Origin: Lysobacter sp.
GTDB taxonomy: Bacteria; Pseudomonadota; Gammaproteobacteria; Xanthomonadales; Xanthomonadaceae
DNA length: 64,000 nucleotides
Reading direction: 5' to 3'
Assembly (NCBI GenBank): GCA_011526085.1
Contig: WYBC01000038.1
Location: 186,001 to 250,000, forward strand
Shown: positions 55,048 to 64,000 of the stretch, one piece after another
Numbering within the stretch: position 1 is the first letter of the stretch
Layout: each line of letters begins with the position of its first letter
Program-made: the position numbers and the translations under genes
Notes under the pieces: model-generated
What the model saw: only the letters and a program-made list of their open reading frames with translations
Database searches by the model: none
Told to the model about the DNA's origin: nothing

Positions 55048-55650
55048 TCAGAGCGCGATCCGCGTGGCGGAGTACCAGGCTTCGACCTGGATGCGGCCGT
55101 CCGCGAGCGGGTAGGGCATCACGGCGCCGTAGGGCAGGCGCGGCGCGACGTGCATCGCCAGTCGCTGGGTGATCGTTTCCGCTTCGACCGGATCGGAGAC
55201 GCGCGCGCTGATCCTGCAGGTGGCGCTGCGGCAGACGGTCTGCAGCCGGTCCGGCGCGGGCAGGCCCTGCGCCGCGAGCGCGTCCGCGGCGAAAAACGTC
55301 TGCAGCGCGCGTTCTTCGCGATCGGCCCAGGCCAGATCCAGCGGCTCGGTCGCGAAACGGCGTTCGAGCGCAGCGATGTTGGCGTCGATCCGGGCCCGCC
55401 CTTCGGCCGGGGCCAGGGTGTCCAGCCGGGATTCGCCGCGGATGACCGGTGCGGATGCGGTCGTGGTCGCGTGGATGCCGTTCGGTGCGGGCGTCCCGTC
55501 CGGGCCTGCCTGCGTCGCGCCGTCCGCCGCAGGCGTCGTCGCCGTTGCGGGTGGGTCCTGCCGCGGCTGCAGGGCCAGGACGAGCGTGGTGATGGTGGCC
55601 CCGCACAACAGCGCGACAAGCGGGGCGGACGATGCGATCCGTACGTACAT
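55048..55650 (-). CDS. Single-pass membrane/periplasmic protein of unknown function
   Basis: The 200-residue protein has one N-terminal hydrophobic segment (about 9-26) followed by a Pro/Ala/Thr-rich linker (about 30-70). The C-terminal domain (about 80-200) has one CRSATC pair and ends in [17 protein letters not shown] lies upstream of ATG 55650. The secreted-protein gene follows on the same strand after 46 bp. No family was recognised; it could be a periplasmic anti-sigma or chaperone-like protein, but nothing in the sequence shows it. Confidence 0.75.
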   Translation of the reverse strand: MYVRIASSAPLVALLCGATITTLVLALQPRQDPPATATTPAADGATQAGPDGTPAPNGIHATTTASAPVIRGESRLDTLAPAEGRARIDANIAALERRFATEPLDLAWADREERALQTFFAADALAAQGLPAPDRLQTVCRSATCRISARVSDPVEAETITQRLAMHVAPRLPYGAVMPYPLADGRIQVEAWYSATRIAL

Positions 55651-55846
55651 GGTGGGCTCCTGTGGGATGCGGCGCATCGCGCCGCTGCACCCGAGGAGAC
55701 GGCGGATCGCCGCGTTCCCGGCCATGTCCGCGCGGTCGCGGCAGGTTTCGCGCCTCGCTGGCCTCTTGCGATTGCCGGCGACGTTCTTGACCGCCCCGCG
55801 TGTCCGACTCTTGGGTTGGCCGCCCCCCGGGCCCATAATTCGCGCC

Positions 55847-56125
55847 ATGAACATGACCTCCGACAACCCCGACCACGGTTTCCAGTTCCCGGGGGTCTTC
55901 GAGATCACCGCCATGGGCCCGGCCGGTGCCGGCCTGGAAGAGCGCATCCCGGAACTGCTCGAAGCCATCGGCATCGTGGTGCTGCGCGAGACCGTGGCCG
56001 CCCGCAACTCGTCGGGCGGCAAATTCGTGTCGATCCGGCTGAGCTTCCACGCCGAGGACCGCGGCCGTTACGAGGCCGCCCACGCCGCGCTGCGCGCCGA
56101 ACCGCAGATCAAGTGGACGCTGTGA
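55847..56125 (+). CDS. ybeD: YbeD/UPF0250 (DUF493) family protein
   Basis: YbeD-like proteins are small ACT-like alpha/beta proteins found next to lipB. The 92-residue protein has the family pattern [21 protein letters not shown], then [17 protein letters not shown] and a final helix/strand ending IKWTL. Its stop overlaps the GTG start of lipB (GTGA), showing translational coupling. The role in lipoylation is suggested by context only. Confidence 0.9.
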   Translation: MNMTSDNPDHGFQFPGVFEITAMGPAGAGLEERIPELLEAIGIVVLRETVAARNSSGGKFVSIRLSFHAEDRGRYEAAHAALRAEPQIKWTL

Positions 56126-56832
56126 GCGCAGCCTTGCCCGCGTTCGTGCGCGACCTCGGGCGACAGCCCTATGCGCCGGTGTGGCGGGCGATGCAGGGTT
56201 TCACCGACGATCGCGGCGCCGATACGCCCGACGAACTGTGGCTGGTCGAACACGATCCGGTCTTCACCCTCGGCCAGGCCGGCAAACGCGAGCACGTGCT
56301 GATGCCCGGCGACATTCCGGTGCTGAACGTCGACCGCGGCGGCCAGGTGACCTATCACGGCCCGGGCCAGCTCGTGGTCTACCCGCTGCTGGACCTGAAG
56401 CGCATCAAGGTCGGCGTGCGCGATTACGTCTGCAGGATCGAACAGTCGATCATCGACACCCTCGATCACTGGAACATCCACGCCGAGCGCCGCGACGGCG
56501 CCCCGGGGGTGTACGTGAACGGCGCCAAGGTCGCCGCGCTGGGCATCCGCGTCCGCCGCGGCTGCACCTTCCACGGTCTGGCCTTCAACATCGCCATGGA
56601 TCTCGAACCCTTCCACCGCATCAACCCCTGCGGCTACGCCGGGCTGCAGGTGACCTCGATGCTAGACTTGGGCGGTCCGTCCAGCCTCGACGCGGTGAAA
56701 CCCGTGCTGCTGCAGGCGCTCGCCGCACAGTTCGGTCTGCGACTGCAGGCCGCGCCGGCGCCCGATCTCGCGGCGCTCGCCGCACGCGCCTCTTCCGCTG
56801 CAGCCCATTCCGCTTCCGTCCAGGTCGCCTGA
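56122..56832 (+). CDS. lipB: Octanoyl-ACP:protein octanoyltransferase
   Basis: LipB moves the octanoyl group from acyl carrier protein to lipoyl domains. The 236-residue protein has the family motifs [31 protein letters not shown] (substrate binding), and the catalytic Lys in [20 protein letters not shown] with the nearby Gly-Cys-type strand ([13 protein letters not shown]). The start is GTG 56122, overlapping ybeD by 4 bp. lipA follows after 1 bp. The C-terminal 40 residues are Ala-rich. Confidence 0.96.
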   Translation: MSAALPAFVRDLGRQPYAPVWRAMQGFTDDRGADTPDELWLVEHDPVFTLGQAGKREHVLMPGDIPVLNVDRGGQVTYHGPGQLVVYPLLDLKRIKVGVRDYVCRIEQSIIDTLDHWNIHAERRDGAPGVYVNGAKVAALGIRVRRGCTFHGLAFNIAMDLEPFHRINPCGYAGLQVTSMLDLGGPSSLDAVKPVLLQALAAQFGLRLQAAPAPDLAALAARASSAAAHSASVQVA

Positions 56833-56833
56833 G

Positions 56834-57844
56834 ATGTCCACGCCCACGCCCGCCGAGAAAACCATCCCGCTGACCGTGCTCGGCGATGCGCCGGCCTCGC
56901 TGGAGCCGGGCGTCCGCCAGGTGGCCGCCGACAAGATCGCGCGCTCGCCGGTGCAGTTCGCCGACGCGCCGGTGCTGCGCAAGCCGTCGTGGATCCGGGT
57001 GCGCATTCCCGCCGGCAACGCGGTCGCCAACCTCAAGGCCAAACTGCGCGAAAACCGCCTGGTCACGGTCTGCGAAGAAGCCACCTGCCCGAACATCCAC
57101 GAGTGCTTCAGTCACGGCACCGCCACCTTCATGATCCTCGGCGAGGTCTGCACCCGCCGCTGCTCGTTCTGCGACGTGGCCCACGGCCGGCCGAAGCCGC
57201 CGGACCCGGACGAACCGCTGAATCTCGCCCGCACCATCGCCGACATGCGCCTGAAGTACGTGGTGGTGACCAGCGTCGACCGCGACGATCTGCGCGACGG
57301 CGGTGCCCGGCATTTCGTCGACTGCATCGCCGCGGTCCGCGAACACAGCCCGGGCACGAAGATCGAAATCCTCACCCCCGATTTCCGCGGCAAGGGCCGC
57401 ATGGAGCGGGCGCTGGAGATCCTGGGGGAGAGCCCGCCGGACGTGTTCAACCACAATCTCGAAACCGTGCCGGACCTCTACCGCAACGTGCGGCCCGGCG
57501 CGGATTACCAGTGGTCGCTGACCCTGCTGCAGAAGTTCAAGGCGCAGCATCCCGCGGTGGCGACCAAGAGCGGGATCATGCTCGGCCTCGGCGAAACCAT
57601 GGATCAGGTCCAGGCGACCCTGCGCGACCTGCGCGCGCACGATGTCGACATGGTCACCATCGGCCAGTACCTGCAGCCCAGCGCCCACCATCATCCGGTG
57701 ATGCGCTACTGGACGCCGGACGAATTCAAGGCGCTGGAGGACTACGGCATGGCGCTGGGCTTCACCCACGTCGCCTCCGGCCCGATGGTGCGCAGTTCGT
57801 ATCACGCCGACAAGCAGGCGGCGGACGCCGGATTCATCGGCTGA
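56834..57844 (+). CDS. lipA: Lipoyl synthase
   Basis: LipA is a radical SAM enzyme that inserts two sulfur atoms into octanoyl groups to form lipoyl cofactors. It has two iron-sulfur clusters: the auxiliary set in [13 protein letters not shown] and the radical SAM set CTRRCSFC. Further motifs are [24 protein letters not shown] and IGQYLQPS, and a conserved Ser near the C-terminus (MVRSSYHAD). The 336-residue length is normal. It follows lipB after 1 bp, so ybeD-lipB-lipA form one operon. Confidence 0.97.
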   Translation: MSTPTPAEKTIPLTVLGDAPASLEPGVRQVAADKIARSPVQFADAPVLRKPSWIRVRIPAGNAVANLKAKLRENRLVTVCEEATCPNIHECFSHGTATFMILGEVCTRRCSFCDVAHGRPKPPDPDEPLNLARTIADMRLKYVVVTSVDRDDLRDGGARHFVDCIAAVREHSPGTKIEILTPDFRGKGRMERALEILGESPPDVFNHNLETVPDLYRNVRPGADYQWSLTLLQKFKAQHPAVATKSGIMLGLGETMDQVQATLRDLRAHDVDMVTIGQYLQPSAHHHPVMRYWTPDEFKALEDYGMALGFTHVASGPMVRSSYHADKQAADAGFIG

Positions 57845-58080
57845 ACGGCCGGATCGTGGCGCCCAATCCCCGCTGAACGGGATGCCGCCGCGATCGTCCC
57901 CGCGATCGCCCGCCCTGCGGCCGTTGCGCTGCGACGGACGGTGCGTTCTGCAACTTTCGACACTTTGCATCGGTCCGAACGCGGGTGCATCCTAGGCCCC
58001 ATGCCTGTCGTCCTGTCTATCGACGGCGCATGCTTCCCGGACGCACGCCCCCAGACCCGCTCCCCTCGAACGAGATGCCG

Positions 58081-60258
58081 ATGAAAGTCGCCAAGGTTCT
58101 ACCGGTTTCCCTGCTCGCCCTCGCGCTGACCGCTCCGGTCGCGTGGCTGACCGCGCAAGCCGACGCCGGCAATCCCAGCGCCGAGCAGGCCACCGCCGCC
58201 AAGCTGGTGTACGGGCTGCTGTCCGACAGCCGTTACGCCTACCGCCCGCGGGCCCTGGACGACAAGCTCTCGGCCGAAGTGTTCAAGCGGTATCTCGAAA
58301 GCCTCGATCCCGGCAAGCTGTTCTTCACCGCCGGCGACATCGCCAAACTCGAGGGCTATCGCAGCCGCCTCGACGATGCGATCAAGAGCGGCGAAGTCGC
58401 GCCGGCGTTCGAGATCTTCTCGCTCTACCAGACCCGCGTGAACGAGCGCGTCGCCCACGCCCGCGCGCTGCTCAAGCAGGACATCTTCAGTTTCGAAGGC
58501 GACGATCGCTGGGAATACGACCGCGAGGACGCGCCGTGGTCCACCGACACCGCCGAACTCGACCGCTTGTGGCGGCAGTCGGTGCGCAACGACTGGCTGC
58601 GCCTCAAGCTCGCCGGCAAGCAGCCCGACGAGATCCGCAAGACGCTGGACAAGCGTTACGCCAACATGTCGAAGAACGTTGGCGAGCTGAACGGCATCGA
58701 CGCGTTCCAGACCTTCCTCAACGCCTACGCCACCTCGATCGACCCGCATACCGATTACTTCGACCCGCGCGCGGCCGAACGCTTCGAGCAGAGCATGAGC
58801 CTCTCGCTGGAAGGCATCGGCGCGCAGCTGCAGAAACAGGACGACGTGGTCGTGATCCGCGAGCTCATCCCCGGTGGCCCGGCGATCCTCAGCGGCAAGC
58901 TGAAGGCGGGCGACCGCATCGTCGGCGTCGGCCAGGGCGACAACGGTCCGATGGAAGACGTGATCGGCTGGCGCATCGACGACGTGGTCGACAAGATCAA
59001 GGGCCCGAAGGGCACCCAGGTGCGGCTGGACATCGTCCCGGCCGAGGCGGTGCTCGACAGCAAGCCGAACCGCATTGTGCTCAACCGCGCGAAGATCCGC
59101 CTGGAAGAACAGGCGGCGAAGGGCGAAGTGCTGACCATCCCCGGCGTCGACGGCTCGCCCGCGCGGCGCATCGGCGTGATCAAGCTGCCCGCGTTCTACC
59201 AGGACTGGGAAGGCCGTCGCCGCAACAGCAGCGACTACGCCTCGGCCACCCGCGACGTCGAACGCCTGCTGCGCGAATTCCGCGGCGAGAAGGTCGACGG
59301 CGTGGTCATGGATCTGCGCAACAACGGCGGCGGCTCGCTCGACGAAGCGGTCGCGATCACCGGCCTGTTCATCGACAAGGGCCCCGTGGTGCAGGCCAAG
59401 GCCTCCGGCGGCGACGTCCGGGTGGACGGCGACACCACGTCCGGCGTGGTCTGGGACGGCCCGCTGGCGGTGCTGATCAACCGCGGTTCGGCCTCGGCTT
59501 CCGAGATCTTCGCCGGCGCGATCCAGGATTACGGTCGCGGCCTGATCATCGGCGAAACCAGCTTCGGCAAGGGTACGGTGCAGAACCTCGTCGACCTCGA
59601 CCGCTGGCCGATGGCCGACGGCAAGCGCTTCGGCCAGGTCAAGCTGACCATCGCCCAGTTCTTCCTGCCCGGCGGCAGCAGCACCCAGAACAAGGGCGTG
59701 GTGCCGGACATCAAGTTCCCGGTGACCGTGGACGCCAGCGAGTACGGCGAAAGCACCCTCGACAACGCGCTGCCGTGGGACCGCATCGCGGCCGTGCCGT
59801 ACGTGCGCTACGGCGATTTCGGCCCGCTGCTGCCGCGACTGGAAGCGCTGCACAACACCCGCATCGCCGCGGACCGCGAATTCCGCTGGTGGAGCGAGGA
59901 CATCGCCCAGTTCCGCGCGGAGAACGCGAAGAAGTGGGTCTCGCTGAACGAGGCCGAGCGCCGCGCCGAACGCGACCGCGATGCGGCCAAGCGCAAGCTG
60001 CGGCAGGAAGAGCGCAAGGCGCTGGGCCTGGATCTCGATCCGCTGGGCGAGGACACCGACGACGGCCTGACCTCGAACGAACGCGACATCGCCCAGGACG
60101 CCGCCCGCGAAAAGGCCGCCGAAAAGCGTCCCGATCCGCTGCTGCGCGAATCCGCCGCGATCCTCGCCGACGCCGTGCGCGAGCTCGACAGCGACAAACC
60201 GCTGTCGGCGCAGGTGTTGCTGACCGAGTCGCGCAAGCCGGGCCAGTGGGCCAACTGA
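58081..60258 (+). CDS. prc: Tail-specific protease, carboxy-terminal processing peptidase
   Basis: Prc cuts periplasmic proteins near the C-terminus, including peptidoglycan enzymes. The 725-residue protein has a signal peptide (about 1-24), an N-terminal helical domain, a PDZ domain (about 250-335, IGAQLQKQDDVVVIRELIPG) and an S41 serine-lysine dyad, Ser472 in RGSASASEIF and Lys497 in SFGKGTVQ. The C-terminal domain matches the proteobacterial Prc type. ATG 58081 is chosen; ATG 58075 two codons upstream is equal. The 57845-58074 gap contains no recognisable feature. Confidence 0.94.
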   Translation: MKVAKVLPVSLLALALTAPVAWLTAQADAGNPSAEQATAAKLVYGLLSDSRYAYRPRALDDKLSAEVFKRYLESLDPGKLFFTAGDIAKLEGYRSRLDDAIKSGEVAPAFEIFSLYQTRVNERVAHARALLKQDIFSFEGDDRWEYDREDAPWSTDTAELDRLWRQSVRNDWLRLKLAGKQPDEIRKTLDKRYANMSKNVGELNGIDAFQTFLNAYATSIDPHTDYFDPRAAERFEQSMSLSLEGIGAQLQKQDDVVVIRELIPGGPAILSGKLKAGDRIVGVGQGDNGPMEDVIGWRIDDVVDKIKGPKGTQVRLDIVPAEAVLDSKPNRIVLNRAKIRLEEQAAKGEVLTIPGVDGSPARRIGVIKLPAFYQDWEGRRRNSSDYASATRDVERLLREFRGEKVDGVVMDLRNNGGGSLDEAVAITGLFIDKGPVVQAKASGGDVRVDGDTTSGVVWDGPLAVLINRGSASASEIFAGAIQDYGRGLIIGETSFGKGTVQNLVDLDRWPMADGKRFGQVKLTIAQFFLPGGSSTQNKGVVPDIKFPVTVDASEYGESTLDNALPWDRIAAVPYVRYGDFGPLLPRLEALHNTRIAADREFRWWSEDIAQFRAENAKKWVSLNEAERRAERDRDAAKRKLRQEERKALGLDLDPLGEDTDDGLTSNERDIAQDAAREKAAEKRPDPLLRESAAILADAVRELDSDKPLSAQVLLTESRKPGQWAN

Positions 60259-60324
60259 TGCGCTGAGCGCACCCGCACAAGATCCGGATAGCGGGCGCCT
60301 GCGGGCGCCCGTAGTCTTTGCGGC

Positions 60325-61182
60325 ATGAACGACGCCGCCCGCCACGACCTCTCCGACCGTGCCTCCCTTGATCGCGATCCGCTCGACCGTGCCCGCGCGC
60401 TGCTCGACGCCGGCGAACCCACGCTGGCCGAGCTGGCGACCGCGGTCGGTCTCAGCGCTTCGCATCTGCAGCGCCGGTTCCGCGCGCGCTTCGGGCTGAG
60501 TCCGGCCGAATACCTCGCCCAGCGCCGGCTCGACGCGCTCAAATCCGGGCTGAAGGCGGGCCGCGACGTGAGCGCGGCGCTGTACGACGCCGGCTACGGC
60601 TCGCCCTCGCGGGTCTACGAGACCGGTGCGGCGAAGCTGGGCATGACGCCGGCCCGCTATCGCGCCGGTGGCGACGGCGAGGACATCCGCTGGAGCATCG
60701 TCGACACGGCGCTGGGGCCGGCGCTGGTCGCGGCCACCGCGCGCGGGATCTGCATGGTCGAACTCGGCGCCGATGCCGATGCGCTCGAACGCACCCTGCG
60801 CGCCGAATTCCCGCGCGCGCGTCTGCAGCAGGTCGATGCCGGCCGCGACGAATTCCTCGCGCCGCGGGTGCGCGCGGTCGCCGACGCGCTCGCCGGCAAG
60901 CGCGCGAAGGTGCCCGTCGATCTCATCGGCACCGCGTTCCAGAAACGCGTGTGGGATGCGCTGATGAAGATTCCGCCGGGCGAGACCCGCAGCTACGCCG
61001 AAGTCGCCGCCGCGCTCGACGCGCCGAAGGCCGCGCGCGCTGTCGCGAGCGCCTGCGCGCACAACCGCGTCGCGATCGTGGTGCCCTGCCATCGGGTGAT
61101 CCGCGGCGATGGTTCGCCCGGCGGTTATCGCTGGGGACTCGATCTCAAGCGCCGCCTGCTGGGACGCGAGTGCGCGGCGTGA
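60325..61182 (+). CDS. Ada-like AraC-type regulator/methylated-DNA-protein-cysteine methyltransferase
   Basis: The 285-residue protein joins an AraC-type helix-turn-helix domain (about 10-110, ELATAVGLSASHLQRRFRARFGLSPAEYLAQRR) to an O6-methylguanine transferase domain (about 115-285). The active cysteine is Cys255 in PCHRVI. The N-terminal zinc/Cys methyl-phosphotriester domain of E. coli Ada is absent, so it cannot be activated by that route. It repairs alkylated DNA and may regulate its own transcription. The next gene is an EamA transporter. Confidence 0.93.
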   Translation: MNDAARHDLSDRASLDRDPLDRARALLDAGEPTLAELATAVGLSASHLQRRFRARFGLSPAEYLAQRRLDALKSGLKAGRDVSAALYDAGYGSPSRVYETGAAKLGMTPARYRAGGDGEDIRWSIVDTALGPALVAATARGICMVELGADADALERTLRAEFPRARLQQVDAGRDEFLAPRVRAVADALAGKRAKVPVDLIGTAFQKRVWDALMKIPPGETRSYAEVAAALDAPKAARAVASACAHNRVAIVVPCHRVIRGDGSPGGYRWGLDLKRRLLGRECAA

Positions 61183-61315
61183 GTTGCGTCGTGAGCGGAA
61201 CGGCGGCGTTCCACGGAATGCCGCAATCGCAGCGGTTTCCGCACGGTGCGCGGGCGTAGAATGCAGCGACCGTCGCACGCCGCGACGGTTTTCTTTTCTC
61301 ACTTCGAGATCTGCG

Positions 61316-62263
61316 ATGGCCACTCCATCCGCGGCCGCCCCGCGTCCTGCCTCCACGCTTGCCATCGCGCTCGCGCTGGCGGCGGTGTACGTGATATGGG
61401 GCTCGACCTACCTCGGCATCCGCTTCGCGCTGGAAGGCGGCTGGCCGCCGCTGCTGGCGGTGTCGGGCGGACGCATGCTGGTCGCGGGCGGTCTCCTCTA
61501 CGCGGTGCTGCGCTGGCGCGGCGTCTCCGCGCCGACGCGCGGGCAGTGGCCGGTGCTGGCGGTGATGGGTCTGCTGATGATGCTGCTGGGCAACGGCATG
61601 GTGGTGCTGGCCGAGGAACAGGTGTCGTCCGGGCTCGCGGCGATCGCGATCGCCTCGATGCCGCTGTGGATGGGTCTGTTCGGCATGCTCTTCGGCCTGC
61701 GTCCCAGCCGCGGCGAATGGCTGGGCATCGGCATCGGGTTCCTCGGCGTGCTCTGGCTCAACGCGGGGAGCAGTCTGTCTTCCGCACCGAGCGGGCTGGT
61801 GATGCTGCTGATCGCGCCGATCGCCTGGGCGTTCGGCTCGGTGTGGTCGCGCGGCCGCGATCTGCCGTCGCCGTTCATGGCCGCGGCCGCGCAGATGCTC
61901 TGCGGCGGCGCGATGCTGGTGGCGCTCGGCCTGGCGATGGGCGAACGCCTGCCCGCGGCGCCGACGACGCAGGGCACCGCGGCGCTGATCTATCTCGCGA
62001 TCTTCGGCTCCATCGGCGGCTTCGGCGCCTATGTCTGGCTGTTGAACCACGTGCGGCCGGCGCTGGCCGCGAGCTACGCCTACGTCAATCCGCCGATCGC
62101 GGTGCTGCTGGGCGCATCGCTCGGCGGCGAGCATTTCGGTCTGCACGATCTCGGCGCGATGGCCATCATCCTGGTCGGCGTGATCGTCATCAGCCGCGCG
62201 AAGGCGCGCGCGCCGGCGGCGACACCGACAACGGCGACGGCAGCGACGGAGTCGCGACGATGA
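61316..62263 (+). CDS. EamA/DMT-superfamily transporter, YedA-like
   Basis: The 315-residue protein has ten hydrophobic helices in two EamA repeats. The first starts AAVYVIWGSTYLGIRFALEGG, the second MLLIAPIAWAFGSVWSRG. The typical YVNPPIAVLLGASLGGE lies in the last third. It is an inner-membrane exporter of metabolites or amino acids, with the substrate unknown. ATG 61316 is used. The stop overlaps the next gene (ATGA). Confidence 0.9.
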   Translation: MATPSAAAPRPASTLAIALALAAVYVIWGSTYLGIRFALEGGWPPLLAVSGGRMLVAGGLLYAVLRWRGVSAPTRGQWPVLAVMGLLMMLLGNGMVVLAEEQVSSGLAAIAIASMPLWMGLFGMLFGLRPSRGEWLGIGIGFLGVLWLNAGSSLSSAPSGLVMLLIAPIAWAFGSVWSRGRDLPSPFMAAAAQMLCGGAMLVALGLAMGERLPAAPTTQGTAALIYLAIFGSIGGFGAYVWLLNHVRPALAASYAYVNPPIAVLLGASLGGEHFGLHDLGAMAIILVGVIVISRAKARAPAATPTTATAATESRR

Positions 62264-63195
62264 GCGCGTCGCCATTGTCCGATGCCGCGCGCGCCGATAC
62301 CCGCGCCGGGCTGTGGATGGCCACCGGCGCATTCGTGCTGTGGGGCCTGATGCCGCTGTACTGGCATCTGCTGAAGACGGTGCCGTCGCTGCAGATCGTC
62401 GCCCATCGCGTGGTCTGGAGCGCGCTGCTGGTCGCGGTGTGGCTGTTCTGGAAACAGGGCCGCGGCTGGTTCGCGGCGGTGATGGCGCAGCCGCGGCTGG
62501 CGCGCCTGCTCGCGCTCAGCGGGCTGTGCATCGGCGTCAACTGGGGGCTGTACATCTGGGCGGTGAACGCCGGCCACGTGGTCGAAACCAGTCTCGGCTA
62601 TTTCATCAATCCGCTGCTCAACGTGGTGATCGGCACGCTGTTCCTGCGCGAACGCCTGAATCCGGTGCAATGGACGTCGGTCGGCATCGCCGCGGCCGGC
62701 GTGCTCTGGCTGACCTTCAACTACGGCAGTTTTCCGTGGATCGCGCTGGCGCTGGCCGCGTCCTTCGGCGTGTACGGGCTGATCCGCAAACTCGCGGCGG
62801 TCGAATCGGTGACCGGCCTCGGGGTCGAGAACGCGGTGCTGCTGCTGCCGGCGCTCGGCTATCTGCTGTGGGCGGAAACCGTCGGAAGCGGCGGTTTTTT
62901 CGGCGGCGGCGCGACCGCGGGCTGGGGACTCGGCATCGATGCGCTGCTGATCTTCGGCGGTGCGCTCACCGCGCTGCCGCTGATCGGGTTCTCGTTCGCG
63001 GTGCGCCGCGTGCCGCTGTCGACCATCGGCCTGATGCAGTACATCGCACCGACGATGCAGTTCCTGATCGGCGTGCTGGTGTTCCGCGAAGTCTTCGATC
63101 TTGATCGCGCGATCGGCTTCGGCTTCATCTGGGCGGCGCTGGCGCTGTTCATGACCGACAGCCTGCGCCGCGCGCGACGCGCGGCCGCGAGCTGA
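62260..63195 (+). CDS. rarD: EamA transporter RarD
   Basis: RarD is a ten-helix DMT-superfamily inner-membrane protein, named for chloramphenicol-related phenotypes. The 311-residue protein has the family features GAFVLWGLMPLYWHLLK near the start, IVAHRVVWSALL, GLYIWAVNAGHVVETSLGYFINPL and the C-terminal LMQYIAPTMQFLIGVLVFRE. It starts within the stop of the preceding transporter gene, so the two form a coupled pair. Confidence 0.93.
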   Translation: MSASPLSDAARADTRAGLWMATGAFVLWGLMPLYWHLLKTVPSLQIVAHRVVWSALLVAVWLFWKQGRGWFAAVMAQPRLARLLALSGLCIGVNWGLYIWAVNAGHVVETSLGYFINPLLNVVIGTLFLRERLNPVQWTSVGIAAAGVLWLTFNYGSFPWIALALAASFGVYGLIRKLAAVESVTGLGVENAVLLLPALGYLLWAETVGSGGFFGGGATAGWGLGIDALLIFGGALTALPLIGFSFAVRRVPLSTIGLMQYIAPTMQFLIGVLVFREVFDLDRAIGFGFIWAALALFMTDSLRRARRAAAS

Positions 63196-63330
63196 TCGCG
63201 GGACTGTCCGCGTCCTCGAACCCGCAGGCCGAGGCGGCGCGTGCCGCCGGTCCGCGCCTTCCCCCGCGTGCGGGGAAAGGCCGGCATGCGGAGCGCTCCG
63301 GCGACTCCGGTGCCGTCTCCGTGGCGCCGA

Positions 63331-64000
63331 TCATGCTCCGCGCAACGCCTCGGTCACCGGCAGCCGCGCGGCGCGCAGCGCCGGGAACAGGCCACCGACC
63401 AGGCCGATGCCCAGCGCCCATTTCAGCCCACTCCACAGCAGTTCCGGCGAGACCCTGAACTGGAACACCACCTGGCTGAAGTTGCTGCCCAGGGTCGACA
63501 CCTGGTAGCCGTTGAACACCAGCCAGGCGATCGCCGCGCCGAGCAGGCCGCCGAGCAGCGCCAGCAGCATGGTTTCCATCATCACCGCGATCACCACCGG
63601 CACGCCGCGGAAGCCCAGCGCGCGCATCGTCGCGATCTCGCGCGCGCGACCGGCGACCGCCGCGAACATGGTGTTGAGCGCACCGAACACGGCGCCGACC
63701 GCCATGATCGAACCGATCACGAGGCCCAGGATCCGGATCAGCGTGCTGAGCTGCTCGGACTGTTTCGAGTAGTAATCGCGCGTGGTCAGCACGTCCAGCT
63801 TCAGCCGCGGATCGGCGGCGAGCGCGGCCTTCAGGCGCTTGAAGCCGTCCTTGCCGTCGAGCTTCACCGTCGCCGACTGGAAGGACTGGCGGTTGTAGGT
63901 CGACGCCAGCACTTCGCCGTCCGCCCACAGCTCGGAATCGTGCGAGTCGCCGCTGGCGAACTTGCCGACCACCGTCCAGCTCTGGTTGGCCAGCTGCAGT
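63331..64000 (-). CDS. MacB-type ABC transporter permease, 5' truncated by the window
   Basis: The fragment holds the last 222 residues of an FtsX-like permease; the start lies beyond base 64000. After a periplasmic segment (LQLANQSWTVVGKFASG to about residue 90 of the fragment) it has three membrane helices with the family motifs GAVFGALNTMFAAVAGRAREIATMRALGF and FPALRAARLPVTEALR. It closely resembles permeases of tripartite exporters or lipoprotein-release-like systems. The partner genes are presumably upstream, outside the window. Confidence 0.9.
   Translation of the reverse strand, partial: LQLANQSWTVVGKFASGDSHDSELWADGEVLASTYNRQSFQSATVKLDGKDGFKRLKAALAADPRLKLDVLTTRDYYSKQSEQLSTLIRILGLVIGSIMAVGAVFGALNTMFAAVAGRAREIATMRALGFRGVPVVIAVMMETMLLALLGGLLGAAIAWLVFNGYQVSTLGSNFSQVVFQFRVSPELLWSGLKWALGIGLVGGLFPALRAARLPVTEALRGA

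Noticed and set aside
58099-61365. 1088-residue minus-strand frame opposite prc and the Ada-like gene
   Set aside because: The plus strand encodes complete prc and methyltransferase proteins; the antisense frame has no motif or ribosome site.

Overview
The window is chromosomal DNA of a high-GC gammaproteobacterium, most likely from the Xanthomonadaceae/Lysobacteraceae (Lysobacter, Luteimonas or a close genus). The evidence is gene content and order: LysR-aceB-aceA, argS followed by a SPOR protein, radC divergent from coaBC, ybeD-lipB-lipA, comM-ubiK-glnB and speE near speA. Intergenic hairpin repeats such as a 'GTGGGAGCGACGCAAGTCG' inverted repeat and a 'GGGCTGAAGCCC' family also fit that group. 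No rRNA, tRNA, CRISPR array, integrase or prophage was found. All family assignments come from reading motifs; no database search was run.

Layout. 1-4145: the end of an ABC-transporter ATPase gene, a membrane/helical protein, PspA/IM30 and a two-domain AAA+ ATPase, probably one membrane-stress operon. 4246-10248: a fatty-acid beta-oxidation block (thiolase, hydratase/dehydrogenase, TetR-type regulator, divergent acyl-CoA dehydrogenase) with a palindromic operator candidate. 10498-13343: an accessory cassette of a 90-residue protein, a JmjC/cupin hydroxylase and a class III aminotransferase. 13491-17281: small accessory genes, including a duplicated DUF1801 gene. 17480-21749: the glyoxylate shunt with its LysR regulator. 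21850-23629: three tandem secreted paralogues with a conserved Cys pair.

23855-25443: hemerythrin-like, GFA-family and unknown proteins. 25492-28409: a translationally coupled pair that together resemble the two halves of VioB. 28980-31083: a subtilase and a separate copy of its N-terminal domain, a possible protease/inhibitor pair. 31094-33392: comM, ubiK, glnB. 33393-44149: a hairpin cluster, membrane proteins, polyamine synthesis (speE, speA) with an M48 protease between them, two small Cys-rich exported proteins around an acyltransferase, and an EamA/SDR pair.

44233-49278: SPOR/FtsN-like gene, argS, a GIY-YIG gene bounded by about 40-bp terminal inverted repeats (a possible mini mobile element, with a short empty relative at 2207-2294), radC and coaBC. 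49463-55650: exported and envelope proteins (CsgG-like, M1 aminopeptidase, hydrolase, lipoproteins). 55847-57844: lipoate synthesis. 58081 to the end: tail-specific protease, Ada-like methyltransferase, two EamA transporters and the truncated end of a MacB-type permease.

The best candidates for undescribed biology are the peptide/hydroxylase/aminotransferase cassette, the subtilase with a stand-alone prodomain, the GIY-YIG inverted-repeat element and the split VioB-like pair.
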